Part shown: in pieces, positions 1 through 7,199 of the stretch
Layout of the letters: each line of letters starts with the position of its first letter
Numbering within the stretch: position 1 is the first letter of the stretch
Origin: Pseudomonadota bacterium
Lineage (GTDB): Bacteria > Myxococcota_A > Polyangia > Haliangiales > Haliangiaceae
Direction of reading: 5' to 3'
Assembly: GCA_023430775.1 (NCBI GenBank)
Contig: JAEYYY010000854.1
Coordinates: 1-17,739, forward strand
DNA: 17,739 nt
Program-made: the position numbers and the translations under genes
The notes under the pieces: generated by a model
What the model saw: only the letters and a program-made list of their open reading frames with translations
What the model was told of the DNA's origin: nothing
The model's database searches: none

Positions 1-1
1 C

Positions 2-364
2 CCGCCCGCGACGCTGTCGCAGCAGGTCAAGGTGGCAGCGCAGCACGTCCGCCTCATCGGGAACGATGCGGCGCACACACGCGCGGTCTCCGCCGACGAC
101 GTGACCAGCCTCGTCGGGTTCGTCGAGCTGGTGCTGCAGCAGCTCTACATCCTGCCGCACCAGATCGCGCGGCAGACGCGAACCATCCAGCCGCGGCACA
201 TGCCGGGCGCTCAGCAGACCGGCGGTTGGCGTCGAGGCGGGACCGAGATCCAACCCGCAGCAGCGGTAGCGCGCGCTACGCCGTCGTCGACACCAGCGAC
301 GGCACCAGCTCCGGCGGCACCTCCGAACCCGAGAGCGGACGGCGCCGACAGCGGCGATGGCTGA
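2..364 (+). CDS. DUF4145-like domain protein, 3' end only
   Basis: The reading frame is open from the first bases of the window, so the 5' part of the gene lies outside it. The visible start reads PPATLSQQVKVAAQHVRLIG, followed by NDAAH, an acidic SADD turn and a helix ending LYILPHQIA. The pattern 'hydrophobic-RLIGNDAAH...D...LYVLP' is what I know from the C-terminal end of DUF4145 domains, which occur in restriction-system and other uncharacterised proteins. After about residue 65 the chain becomes a Pro/Ala/Thr-rich tail of about 50 residues with no predicted fold. Function is unknown. The GTG at 32 is unlikely to be the true start because the domain signature begins before it. The family call rests on motif memory only. 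Confidence 0.6.
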   Translation, partial: PPATLSQQVKVAAQHVRLIGNDAAHTRAVSADDVTSLVGFVELVLQQLYILPHQIARQTRTIQPRHMPGAQQTGGWRRGGTEIQPAAAVARATPSSTPATAPAPAAPPNPRADGADSGDG

Positions 365-693
365 TGCCGAGCCGATTGGGGTCAGTGGCAGCCGTCGTCG
401 TGATCGTCGCCGATGACCGCGCTGGCCTGTTTGCCGTCGGGGTATACCGGTGTGGGCACGTGGCGCGGCGAAACTCTCTGCAGTCGGGCTGAAGGTTCGG
501 GGGGTCCGCATCCGTTTGCCGGCCGCACTTGATTCTCGGCGTTCTTGCGCGCGGTTCTGCGAAGGTGGGATCGGAAAGGCATCGGACGCCCGGCCAGCGC
601 CGTGAACGACGTTTCGTCTCGCGGCTCGATCCCGTGTCACTTCTCGCTGGTGGCTCTCGGACCTCGGCCGGGCGCTCTCGCCTTTGCGGTCCC
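365..693. other. Gene-free stretch between DUF4145 end and repeat arm
   Basis: I see no convincing gene here. A short minus-strand open stretch (382-582) ends in an Asp/His-rich tail (DDHDDGCH), but it has no ribosome binding site and runs through the dispersed repeat at 502-523, so I do not call it. The right edge is where similarity to the distal end of the window begins. Confidence 0.5.
502..523 (+). repeat. Short dispersed repeat, copy 1
   Basis: This 22-base sequence recurs at 8244-8265 with a single T/C difference. Both copies lie between genes and in the same orientation. On the minus strand it reads as the peptide ANGCGP in both places, which comes from the repeat and not from shared genes. 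It may be a member of a genome-wide intergenic repeat family; that cannot be tested from one window. Confidence 0.5.
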
Positions 694-1223
694 GCGCGCA
701 TCGGAACGCGCCGAGCGCCGTGGCGCTGTTGGCCGCGCGCGCGACCGCCACGTGGTTGATCGTCTCGACGAACGCGTTCGCCGCGCTCGCGCTCGTCACG
801 TTCCGTGCGCGCTGGCCCGCGTCAGGCGAGAGAGCGCCCGTCCTCGGAGACCCCGAGGAGCTTGGGTCCCTCGAAACGATCGCCACAGGAGACCACGAAC
901 ATGTTCATTGCTTATGAGATTGCGAAGGAGCTGATCACCGCGCTCGCGCCACTGGTCGTGCAGATCAAGCGCGAGGATCTCGAGCTCGCGGATCAGTTGA
1001 AGCGCGCCGCGCAGAGCGTGCTGTTGAACCTCGCCGAGGGCCAGAAGTTCTCGAACGGGAATCGGCGGCGCCATTACGAGATCGCACAGGGGAGCGCGAA
1101 CGAGGTGAAGGCGGCGCTCGATGCCGGCGTCGCGTGGGGCTGGATCGCGGCGGACGGGAACGAACGAATGCTGCTCGATCGATTGTTGGCCGTGATGTGG
1201 AAGCTCACGCACTCTCCGGCGCT
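694..1223 (+). repeat. Long inverted repeat, left arm (leader plus four-helix-bundle gene)
   Basis: The segment matches the reverse complement of 17208-17739 almost throughout. It covers about 200 bases of non-coding leader and the first 107 or so codons of the four-helix-bundle gene. Similarity stops near base 1223, inside the last codons, so the two proteins have different C-terminal tails. The leader holds a 69-base block (788-856) with no difference between the copies, plus a patch of substitutions at about 770-787 and a one-base indel near 860-870. The distal arm runs off the window, so its true length is unknown. Confidence 0.9.
788..900 (+). promoter_or_regulatory. Conserved leader with two small hairpins upstream of the four-helix-bundle gene
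   Basis: The 69 bases at 788-856 are identical in both arms of the inverted repeat. Two hairpins follow each other: 825-838 (GGCG/CGCC with an AGAGAG loop) and 841-859 (seven pairs around AGACC). In the other arm one base of the second stem is changed (position 857 G to A), which breaks one pair, so there is no covariation to support the fold. The block ends at the ribosome binding site AGGAG before the ATG at 901. It could be a 5' UTR element, a promoter region, or simply part of a recently duplicated unit. Confidence 0.35.
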
Positions 1224-1266
1224 GGCCCCGAGCGCTCAGCGCGCGTTGTCACAGAAGCGCTCGTAG
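901..1266 (+). CDS. Four-helix-bundle protein (23S rRNA IVS-protein family)
   Basis: The product has 121 residues, the usual size of the four-helix-bundle/S23 family first seen inside 23S rRNA intervening sequences and related to Avd proteins of diversity-generating retroelements. Typical features are the N-terminal helix AYEIAKELITALAPLVVQI, the motif LKRAAQSVLLNLAEGQKFSN and the segment RRRHYEIAQGSANEVKAALD, followed by a last amphipathic helix (LLDRLLAVMWKLT). The first 108 residues match the second copy at 17171-17530 except at two positions (Met for Val, His for Arg). After SPAL the tails diverge. The start is fixed by AGGAG eight bases upstream of the ATG. The domain makes basic oligomers thought to bind nucleic acid; no cellular role is established. 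No rRNA or reverse transcriptase lies nearby. Confidence 0.88.
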   Translation: MFIAYEIAKELITALAPLVVQIKREDLELADQLKRAAQSVLLNLAEGQKFSNGNRRRHYEIAQGSANEVKAALDAGVAWGWIAADGNERMLLDRLLAVMWKLTHSPALAPSAQRALSQKRS

Positions 1267-1300
1267 CGGAACCAACGCTCGCGTCTTTAATAGTCGGCGC

Positions 1301-1500
1301 ATGGGTGAGTACAAGGCGACTATCACCTTGCGACTGAACGCTGGAGCCGACTTCGCGAAGGGCAAGTACTCGCGCAGCACCAGTGGGCGTTTGACGGCGG
1401 CGTGACGGTGCCTGCTTCGCCGTCACCCTCGGTCGTACCACCGCCGTGGTCCAAGGTGCCTTCAGTCATCGCCGATGACCCGCAGACGGCTGCGCGATGA
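1301..1500 (+). pseudogene. OsmC-family protein, N-terminal third, frameshifted and cut off
   Basis: From the ATG at 1301 the frame reads MGEYKATITLRLNAGADFAK and then KYSRS. It then shifts frame at about 1376-1380, as if one base were missing, and continues as HQWAFDGGVTVPASPSPSVV and PPPWS up to about 1452. This is the typical beginning of an OsmC/Ohr-like peroxiredoxin of the 'SSCHM' group. After 1452 the frame gives unrelated residues and stops at 1500. The missing remainder, beginning APASVDPEEAFVASISSCHM, is found at 5072-5374. The two parts total about 152 residues without overlap, as expected for one split gene. OsmC proteins reduce organic hydroperoxides with two cysteines; this copy is inactive as it stands. 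Confidence 0.8.
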
Positions 1501-1530
1501 GTCGCGTGCCTCGTGCCCCTTTTTGTCGCA

Positions 1531-1545
1531 CCACGTGACACGTGG
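1531..1545. promoter_or_regulatory. Perfect 7-1-7 palindrome, operator-like
   Basis: The sequence CCACGTGACACGTGG is a perfect inverted repeat of seven bases around a central A. It lies about 190 bases upstream of the lipoprotein pair beginning at 1737 and just inside the left edge of the DNA that splits the OsmC gene. Its form suits a dimeric regulator site. A second inverted repeat, CTGAGG/CCTCAG (1608-1613 with 1632-1637), lies further down. No regulator gene is adjacent, so the role is a guess. Confidence 0.3.
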
Positions 1546-1736
1546 CGGCACTCGCGAAGGCTGTGACCGAGAAGATGAGCCTCGCCTTACACCAAAGGCC
1601 GACAGTTCTGAGGAGAGCGGCCGAAGTCCCCCCTCAGAGTGAATGGTCTACGCAATACGGTTAGCTGCCGGGTAGTTAGCCGGAGTCACGCACTGGATCG
1701 AGGCGTAGGCGGCGAACACATGAAAGGGGTCGTTCC

Positions 1737-3275
1737 ATGCAAGCAGGTTGGAGGTTGGGGCTGGTCGCGCTCGCGGCGAGTGGTTGCGCTCGGATCTCGA
1801 CGAAGGTCGAGTACAGCGACACGCTCGTGTCGCGTGCGACCAAGGTAACTACCGTCGAGGAATCTCTCCGCTATTTGACCTCGGCGCCGTCCGTCGTCGG
1901 GACGAACGTTGTCGTCGAGGTGAAGAGCGAGGAGACCTGTCGGACGAAGATCACTCCCTGGTATCGGCGCACGACGCAGGTCACCCGCGAGCTTCGCCCT
2001 GATGCGACCGGGAAAGCATTCGGGCCAGCCACCACCGGTGTCACCGGGCTACTCCTGGCCGGTATGGGAGCGTACTCGGTCGCGAACGCACAATCACTGG
2101 CCGACATGAGTCGGCAGAGCGACGGCACGACCTCGACTCCCGACGACTACCGCAACCTGGGCGCAGTGCTGATCGGCACGGGCGCGATTGTCGGGACGGT
2201 TGCGTTGATCGATGCGTTTCGACTGCGAGACGAAGTGCGCGACGGCGGAGAGCACGCCGGGAACCCCGAGGTCTCCGAGGACTCGTGCCATCGCAAGGCT
2301 CTCTCGAACGCAAAGGTCGTCGCGCGCGTCGATCGCGTGACCGGATTCGAAACAGAGAGCGCGACGAACGCCAACGGCGTCGCGCGATTCTCGATGCTCG
2401 AATTGCCGAGCAACGCACTCGGAGGACACAGCCTGGTGCTGTCCCTCGCGATCGGTGACGCCATCGTTCCAGTGCGATTCGGGAGCGCGGAGATCGAGGC
2501 GCTACGCAACAGCCTCGATACAGCCCCCGATTCGAGGATCAGCCGCGATCGCGAGGCCAAGAAGACCGCGACCTGTCAGTACCTCGTCGACACCGTCGGT
2601 GCCGAGCACGTGACCTCCGATACCGGCGATCGCCAGGTGGCGCGGTTGCAGCGCGATTGGGATCACGCGAAGGCAACGTGCGGGGACAAGTGGCTTCCGG
2701 AGCACGAGCAACGCCTCGCCAGCTTCAAGGTCGAGGTCGAAGCATCGGCGAAGGATCGCGCGACGCTGGCTTGCAAGGATGCCGTCGCCACAGCTCGCGA
2801 AGCGATCTCGCTCGATGCGGAGGACACGGGCATCGATGCTGCGCGCACGGCATGTGACGGCGTCGAGAACGGGTCGAAGTTGATCGGCGCACTCGAGGAG
2901 GCGCAGCGTCGCCGCAAGGCCGAGCAAGCACGGGCCGAGCAACGCGCCGCCTCGGCGGATGCGCTGATGGCTCGCATGCGGGCCAGCGACGCGATCGGCG
3001 TCCGCGCGATGCTCGCGAAGGACCCGGAGCTCAAAGCATTGCTCCGTGGCGATGCGGGCTGGGCGACGATGATCGCCTCCCACTGGATCGGCGCGCTCGA
3101 GCGCGGCGCGACTGGCAAGGATGTCCGCGCGCAACTCTGCGCGTCTCGCTCGCTGATCATCGCGTTCTCCGGTGAGGCCGAGTGGAACCGGTTGCGAGCG
3201 AAGGCAGTCGAGCGCGCCGGCGTGACCAATGGTGCGCGAATCGCAAAACAAATGAACGCAGGAGGGTGCTCGTGA
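1737..3275 (+). CDS. Large predicted lipoprotein, first gene of a coupled pair
   Basis: The 512-residue product is not one I recognise. It begins with a short lipoprotein signal whose lipobox is AASGC (Cys17). Two Gly/Ala-rich hydrophobic stretches follow (about 96-118 and 140-162) with a polar 'SRQSDGTTSTPDDYRN' loop between them, which could form a membrane hairpin. Residues 190-250 (NAKVVARVDRVTGFETESAT and onward) resemble a carboxypeptidase-regulatory or Ig-like beta fold often seen in surface lipoproteins. The rest is helical and charged: Cys-spaced helices at 280-385, then an Arg/Glu/Ala coiled-coil stretch around 385-405. GAAAGGGG lies about eight bases upstream of the ATG. The stop overlaps the next gene's start by four bases, so the two are probably translated together and may act together in the envelope. 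Confidence 0.75.
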   Translation: MQAGWRLGLVALAASGCARISTKVEYSDTLVSRATKVTTVEESLRYLTSAPSVVGTNVVVEVKSEETCRTKITPWYRRTTQVTRELRPDATGKAFGPATTGVTGLLLAGMGAYSVANAQSLADMSRQSDGTTSTPDDYRNLGAVLIGTGAIVGTVALIDAFRLRDEVRDGGEHAGNPEVSEDSCHRKALSNAKVVARVDRVTGFETESATNANGVARFSMLELPSNALGGHSLVLSLAIGDAIVPVRFGSAEIEALRNSLDTAPDSRISRDREAKKTATCQYLVDTVGAEHVTSDTGDRQVARLQRDWDHAKATCGDKWLPEHEQRLASFKVEVEASAKDRATLACKDAVATAREAISLDAEDTGIDAARTACDGVENGSKLIGALEEAQRRRKAEQARAEQRAASADALMARMRASDAIGVRAMLAKDPELKALLRGDAGWATMIASHWIGALERGATGKDVRAQLCASRSLIIAFSGEAEWNRLRAKAVERAGVTNGARIAKQMNAGGCS

Positions 3276-4861
3276 TCAGGTGGCTAATCTTCGTATTGCT
3301 GTTCGTTGCCTGTGGCAAAGGCGAGAGTGAAGAACTGAAACGTGCCAAGGAGCTGATGTCGATCGGCGAATGGTCGAACGCTCGCACCGAGCTCAAGATC
3401 CGACTCAAGGCGAGTCCGGACGACACCGACGCACGCGCGTTGTTGCTCTACTGCGTGGCTCGTCTCGGCGACCTCAAGGCACCCGACGTCGATCAACTGG
3501 AGCTGTTACCTCTCTATGGCGTCCTTCACGAGGTGACCAGCCCGACGTGGGAGAGCTCGACGAACGCGGAGGTTCGCGACACCGTCTCGAAGCAACTCGT
3601 GAAGCTGCGGCAAGCTCTATACGATCAGGGCGTCGATACCAAGGATCCGAATGACCTCGCGTCGGTCGTCCTCGCCGCAGCTCGCTGGGCGTTCGAGAAC
3701 GATGACGACACCCGCCGCAAGGATCAAGCCGCAGCCATCCTCGCGATCGCCGACGACCGGGCGGCTCGCGATCACCTGACGCAGCGGCTCAAGAGCCAAG
3801 AACCACGCGAGGCGACGGCGTATATCGTTCGCGCCGGGGCGCCGATGCTGCCAGCCCTGAAGCAAGCGATCGCCGATCCTGGATTCCTCGGTCGCGACGC
3901 GGCCCTCGATGCGCTCGCGCAGATCCAGGCCGCGATGGCCGCACGAACCTTCACCGAGAAGCTAGCGCTGCGATATCCCGACTCTGACCGGGGATCCGAC
4001 TTCCTGAGCAAGAACTTCATCCGCGTCCGCGAGCTCGCAGGAACCCCGCGGGTGCACGCGAGCTACCAGCGCATCGAGGGTGGCGCGATCGACGGTGTGC
4101 TGCTCCTTCAAAGCCACGATTCGGCGGCGAAGGAGGTCGATGCCCGCGTCTTCGCGTTCACGGGCGGCGAGCTCCGTCCGCTCTCCACGGTCAAGCAGGG
4201 CAAGGCGTTCCGGCTCGGTGGCGAGTCGGTCGTCTTCGGCTTGAAGGTCAAGGCGCCGGGCCGCGTCACGGTGCACCGCCTACGCGAGCGCTCGGTGACC
4301 CGGGATGTCGACGATGGCGCTGTGATGTCTCCTACGATCGGCATGCGGGTTCGACTGCGCGGCCATGCCCCCGTCGGCCAGATCGTGCGTGAAGACGAAG
4401 GGCTGTGGGTCGTGCGTGTCGACAAGCCGATCTCGGGGATGACCGAGCTCCCGGTCGCGGCGAGCGCGCTGATCGCGTTGAGGAAAGAAACGTTCACCGA
4501 ATCCACGCTCGAAACCATCACGGGCAAGGTGGTTGGAGATTCGCTCGAGATCGAAACAGTCGAAGAAGGTGGTTCGCCTGACGATGTCGTGCTGTCCGAT
4601 GAGGATCCCTGGGATCAGCAATCCGCTGCGAAGTCGGCTGTAGCGACGATGGAGCGCTTCCAGCGAAACATGTGCCGCTGTGTCGACAAGGCGTGCGCGG
4701 ACAAGGTCAACGAGTCGATGACGAAGTGGGGCACCGAGATGGCGAAGACGGCCGGCAGCAACCGAGAGGAGAAGCCCGATCCTCAGCTAGCGAACAAGGC
4801 GGCCGATATCATGACCAAGTACACCGACTGCATGACCAGGCTGATGATGGCCGGGCTTTAG
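3272..4861 (+). CDS. TPR/HEAT-like lipoprotein with C-terminal Cys motif, second gene of the pair
   Basis: I place the start at the GTG at 3272, six bases after GGAGGG and overlapping the previous stop as GTGA. The frame is open further upstream, but only this start gives a signal peptide (VIRWLIFVLLFVAC, lipidated Cys14). The product has 529 residues. Residues 18-65 look like a TPR-type helix pair (ELKRAKELMSIGEW, then NARTELKIRLKASPDDTDAR). Residues about 150-260 are Ala-rich paired helices of HEAT-like character. The middle is beta-rich. The last 70 residues carry a compact motif MCRCVDKAC, then a helix with KWGTEMAK, then YTDCM (Cys468, 470, 475 and 520). I know this tail as a recurring feature of myxobacterial secreted proteins of unknown role. 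Protein-protein interaction at the membrane is an inference. Confidence 0.72.
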   Translation: MIRWLIFVLLFVACGKGESEELKRAKELMSIGEWSNARTELKIRLKASPDDTDARALLLYCVARLGDLKAPDVDQLELLPLYGVLHEVTSPTWESSTNAEVRDTVSKQLVKLRQALYDQGVDTKDPNDLASVVLAAARWAFENDDDTRRKDQAAAILAIADDRAARDHLTQRLKSQEPREATAYIVRAGAPMLPALKQAIADPGFLGRDAALDALAQIQAAMAARTFTEKLALRYPDSDRGSDFLSKNFIRVRELAGTPRVHASYQRIEGGAIDGVLLLQSHDSAAKEVDARVFAFTGGELRPLSTVKQGKAFRLGGESVVFGLKVKAPGRVTVHRLRERSVTRDVDDGAVMSPTIGMRVRLRGHAPVGQIVREDEGLWVVRVDKPISGMTELPVAASALIALRKETFTESTLETITGKVVGDSLEIETVEEGGSPDDVVLSDEDPWDQQSAAKSAVATMERFQRNMCRCVDKACADKVNESMTKWGTEMAKTAGSNREEKPDPQLANKAADIMTKYTDCMTRLMMAGL

Positions 4862-5071
4862 CCAACGCCGAGCCGAGTATCGCGCCGACAATCCCGGATA
4901 TGCTCCTGCGCGCGCAGGTCCCCGGCCACAACCGCACACCGTCACCGCCGCGTCTGCTGCGCGAGGGCAAGACGATGTCTTGCTCCGAGAGCTGCTCGGT
5001 ATTCATCAACGAGCGATCGCACTTCACCTCGACGACCTGACTCGAGGTGAGAACGAAGAAGTTGCCGGTCG
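4862..5071. other. Non-coding tail of the DNA that splits the OsmC gene
   Basis: No known gene is visible. A minus-strand stretch from about 5062 down to 4809 reads fairly protein-like (it contains NFFVLTSSQVVEVKCDRSL), but it has no ribosome binding site, matches no family I know, and overlaps the end of the preceding lipoprotein gene. The right edge, where OsmC similarity resumes, is at about 5072. AAGTTGCC at 5059-5066 resembles AAGGTGCC at 1453-1460 at the other edge (seven of eight bases), a weak candidate for a target duplication. Confidence 0.4.
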
Positions 5072-5374
5072 GCTCCCGCGAGCGTCGATCCCGAGGAGGC
5101 GTTTGTCGCCTCGATCTCGAGTTGCCACATGCTGACGTTCTTGTGGGTGGCGTCGCGGCGAGGTTTCGCGATCGCGAGTTATGTGGATGTCGCTGTCGGG
5201 ACCATGACGAAGAACGACCGCGGCAAGGCATGGGTCAGCAAGGTCACGCTCGATCCCGAGATCGAGTGGATCGACAAGGCCCCAACTGCCGAGGAGCTCG
5301 AGGGGCTGCATCACGCGGCACACGAGGACTGCTTCATCGCGAATTCGGTGAAGACCGAGATCTTGGTGAAGTGA
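5072..5374 (+). pseudogene. OsmC-family protein, C-terminal two thirds, 5'-truncated
   Basis: The frame opens after a stop at 5048 and carries clear OsmC sequence from 5072: APASVDPEEAFVASISSCHM, then LTFLWVASRRGFAIASYVD, TMTKNDRGKAWVSKVTLDPE, TAEELEGLHHAAHEDCFIAN and SVKTEILVK. Both redox cysteines are present (SSCHM and EDCFIAN). The N-terminal strands and FDGG region needed for the fold lie 3.6 kb upstream at 1301-1452. An internal ATG (5129) exists, but a protein begun there would lack the first cysteine and half the fold, so I call a pseudogene fragment. Breakpoints match the left part without overlap. Confidence 0.8.
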
Positions 5375-5454
5375 GCTCGAGGCCGGGCGCCTGGTCGATT
5401 CGTGTGTCTCGATCGTGCGACGTCCCCCGCAGACCTCGTCCGTATGGATAGGTG

Positions 5455-5757
5455 ATGCGATGTGCGCTCCTGATTCTGGCGCTGATGATTCCGGCGCTGA
5501 CGAGCAGCGTCGCGGCTGACCCGAAACCAAATCCGTACGGGCCCGCGAGGCCGACACGGCCCGACGTACCGGACGCACGACGGCCCAGCGTGTCGCGCGA
5601 AAATCCGTACGTCCCGACAGACATCGACCCAGTTCCGCGTCGCCGCGAGAATCCGTACATCCTGCCGCCGTCGAGGAACCACGACCCGGTGATCGGTCCG
5701 AAGCTACCGCCTTGTAACTGTCCGCCCGTGATCGTCGAGCGGTGCCCGAGAGGTTGA
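5455..5757 (+). CDS. Small secreted Pro-rich protein with NPY repeats
   Basis: The product has about 100 residues. It begins with a good Sec signal peptide (MRCALLILALMIPALTSSVA, cleavage likely near AA/DP) and contains three spaced repeats: PNPYGP, ENPYVP and ENPYIL. The C-terminal part has CNCPP and one further Cys. The GTG at 5452 is in frame one codon before the ATG; I chose the ATG for its signal peptide. No family is recognised. Pro-rich NPY spacing suggests an extended surface or periplasmic peptide. It follows the broken OsmC gene by 80 bases. Confidence 0.6.
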   Translation: MRCALLILALMIPALTSSVAADPKPNPYGPARPTRPDVPDARRPSVSRENPYVPTDIDPVPRRRENPYILPPSRNHDPVIGPKLPPCNCPPVIVERCPRG

Positions 5758-5951
5758 ACGGGACGATCGCACCCGCCGAAGCGTCCGACTGTCGACGGAT
5801 CTCGATCCGCGCACGGCCTTGCACATCGCGAGCGTTTCGCGATTCGGGTGGGGGACTCCCACGACCAGCTACGTGGCCGGCTGCTCCGCTTGCCGTCGTG
5901 TGAGGAAGACAACTTGCGGCGGCGCTGATCTTGCGTCGGAACCGGATCGCG

Positions 5952-6872
5952 ATGATCGCACGAGTGCTGCTGGCTGGATCGGCTGCTCTGTCGGCTGCTC
6001 TGTCGGGTTGCGCGGTGAACGAGCCTCCGCCCGAGCTCGACTGCAGCGAGGGGCGCTGCGATGTGTTCGGGACCGACGATCGCAAGGATCCGTTCGATCC
6101 CGAGGTTCCGGAGGCCCATCGCCGCGCGCTGCGGTCGACGGGGTCGCTCGTGTTCGCCGGCAACGTGGGCGCCGAAGGCGATGCGGTGCGACTGCGCGGC
6201 GCGACCGTGCGCGAGCTGTTCGAGCAGGCCGGTCGGCCGCTGTGCCCCGGCGAGCGCTTCGCGGACGAGCCGCATCGCTCGTTCTGCTCCGGTTCGCTCA
6301 TCGCATCCGACACGTTCCTGACGGCGGCGCATTGCGTCCAGCTCGGCATCCCGCTCGACGAGCTGTGCGGCAAGCTCCGTGTGGTGTTCGGTTTCGCGCA
6401 CGAGCGTGCCGGTGACGATCCGACGCTCGTCGAAGCATCGGATGCCTACGGGTGTCGCGCGATCGAGCTCCCCGACACGCGCGACGACTGGGCGCTCGTC
6501 CGCCTCGATCGCGACGTGCTCGATCGCGACCCGCTGCCGCTCGCGTCGAACGAGGTCGCGATCGACCAGTCGTTGTTGATGATCGGCAATCCGCTCGGCA
6601 TGCCGAGCAAGCTCGCGATGGGCCGCGTCGTCGAACCCGAGCTCGGCGACGTGTTTCTCTCCGACCACGACGCGTTTCAGGGCAACTCCGGCTCGGCGCT
6701 GCTCGATCCGGTGACGTTCGAGGTCCACGGCGTGCTGTCGGGCGGCTCGCAGGACTTCGCGCCGACCGAGGACGGGTGCTTCACGGCGCAGCTCTGCGAC
6801 GAGGTCCTGCCCGGCAACTTCGGGGTTTGCAGCGGCACGCGATCGACGCCCGCGTCCCGGGTCCGCTTCTAG
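5952..6872 (+). CDS. Trypsin/V8-like serine protease lipoprotein
   Basis: The 306-residue product carries the three signatures of the chymotrypsin-fold protease superfamily (S1, closest in style to the S1B glutamyl-endopeptidase group). His127 is in LTAAHC, Asp179 in DDWALVRLD, and Ser246 in FQGNSGSALLD. GNPLGMPSKLAMG before the serine is also typical. The N-terminus is a lipoprotein signal with lipobox LSGC (Cys20), so the enzyme is probably anchored to a membrane facing the periplasm or outside. The mature part begins with a Cys-containing segment (ELDCSEGRCDVFG), and several other cysteines suggest disulfides. I prefer ATG 5952 over the in-frame TTG at 5931 because it gives a normal-length signal. 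The substrate is unknown. All catalytic residues are present. Confidence 0.85.
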   Translation: MIARVLLAGSAALSAALSGCAVNEPPPELDCSEGRCDVFGTDDRKDPFDPEVPEAHRRALRSTGSLVFAGNVGAEGDAVRLRGATVRELFEQAGRPLCPGERFADEPHRSFCSGSLIASDTFLTAAHCVQLGIPLDELCGKLRVVFGFAHERAGDDPTLVEASDAYGCRAIELPDTRDDWALVRLDRDVLDRDPLPLASNEVAIDQSLLMIGNPLGMPSKLAMGRVVEPELGDVFLSDHDAFQGNSGSALLDPVTFEVHGVLSGGSQDFAPTEDGCFTAQLCDEVLPGNFGVCSGTRSTPASRVRF

Positions 6873-7199
6873 TCGCTACGGCGCTGCAGCGATGCAACGT
6901 GACTCGATCGATGCGTTGGCACCGAGTAAGTCCGTTGACAGTCGTGGTTGCGCGGACCTGGATTCCACGAGCTTCGAGCTCGGGATTCGCGAGCCGCGCA
7001 ATCTCGACGAACCGGCACCTCGGTCGCGCGGTCCGTCGGTGCGCGTCGGGGTGCTCGGGATGCCGGCGGTGTCCGCGTGCGATTCACGGTCGCTCCGCGA
7101 TAGGCGCGTCACCCCACGGACGCGTTCGCGCCACGGACTGTCGTAGGCGCGACGTTTTCGGTTGTAGTCGTGCACGAACGTGCGCGATGGTCCGCCGCG
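6873..7199. other. Gene-free stretch between protease and esterase genes
   Basis: No convincing gene is visible; open stretches on both strands have no family resemblance and no ribosome binding site. A ten-base perfect palindrome TCGTGCACGA (7168-7177) lies 22 bases before the start of the esterase gene and could be a regulator site. No tRNA or clear terminator was seen. Confidence 0.4.

Noticed and set aside
694..900. The leader as part of a 23S rRNA intervening sequence
   Set aside because: The protein family suggests it, but no flanking 23S rRNA sequence is recognisable on either side of either copy.
684..917. Possible small protein in the conserved leader before the four-helix-bundle gene
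   Set aside because: Between the two repeat arms the frame shows amino-acid-changing substitutions (for example Trp to Gly, Phe-Ala to Ile-Thr) and is broken by a one-base indel, so selection on this protein is not supported.
1501..5050. A classical insertion sequence or transposon splitting the OsmC gene
   Set aside because: No transposase, integrase or clear terminal inverted repeats were found, and the only edge similarity is an 8-base near-repeat.
5024..6728. Two long minus-strand frames opposite the protease gene
   Set aside because: The plus strand has a complete His-Asp-Ser triad and lipobox. The minus-strand translations show no family features.
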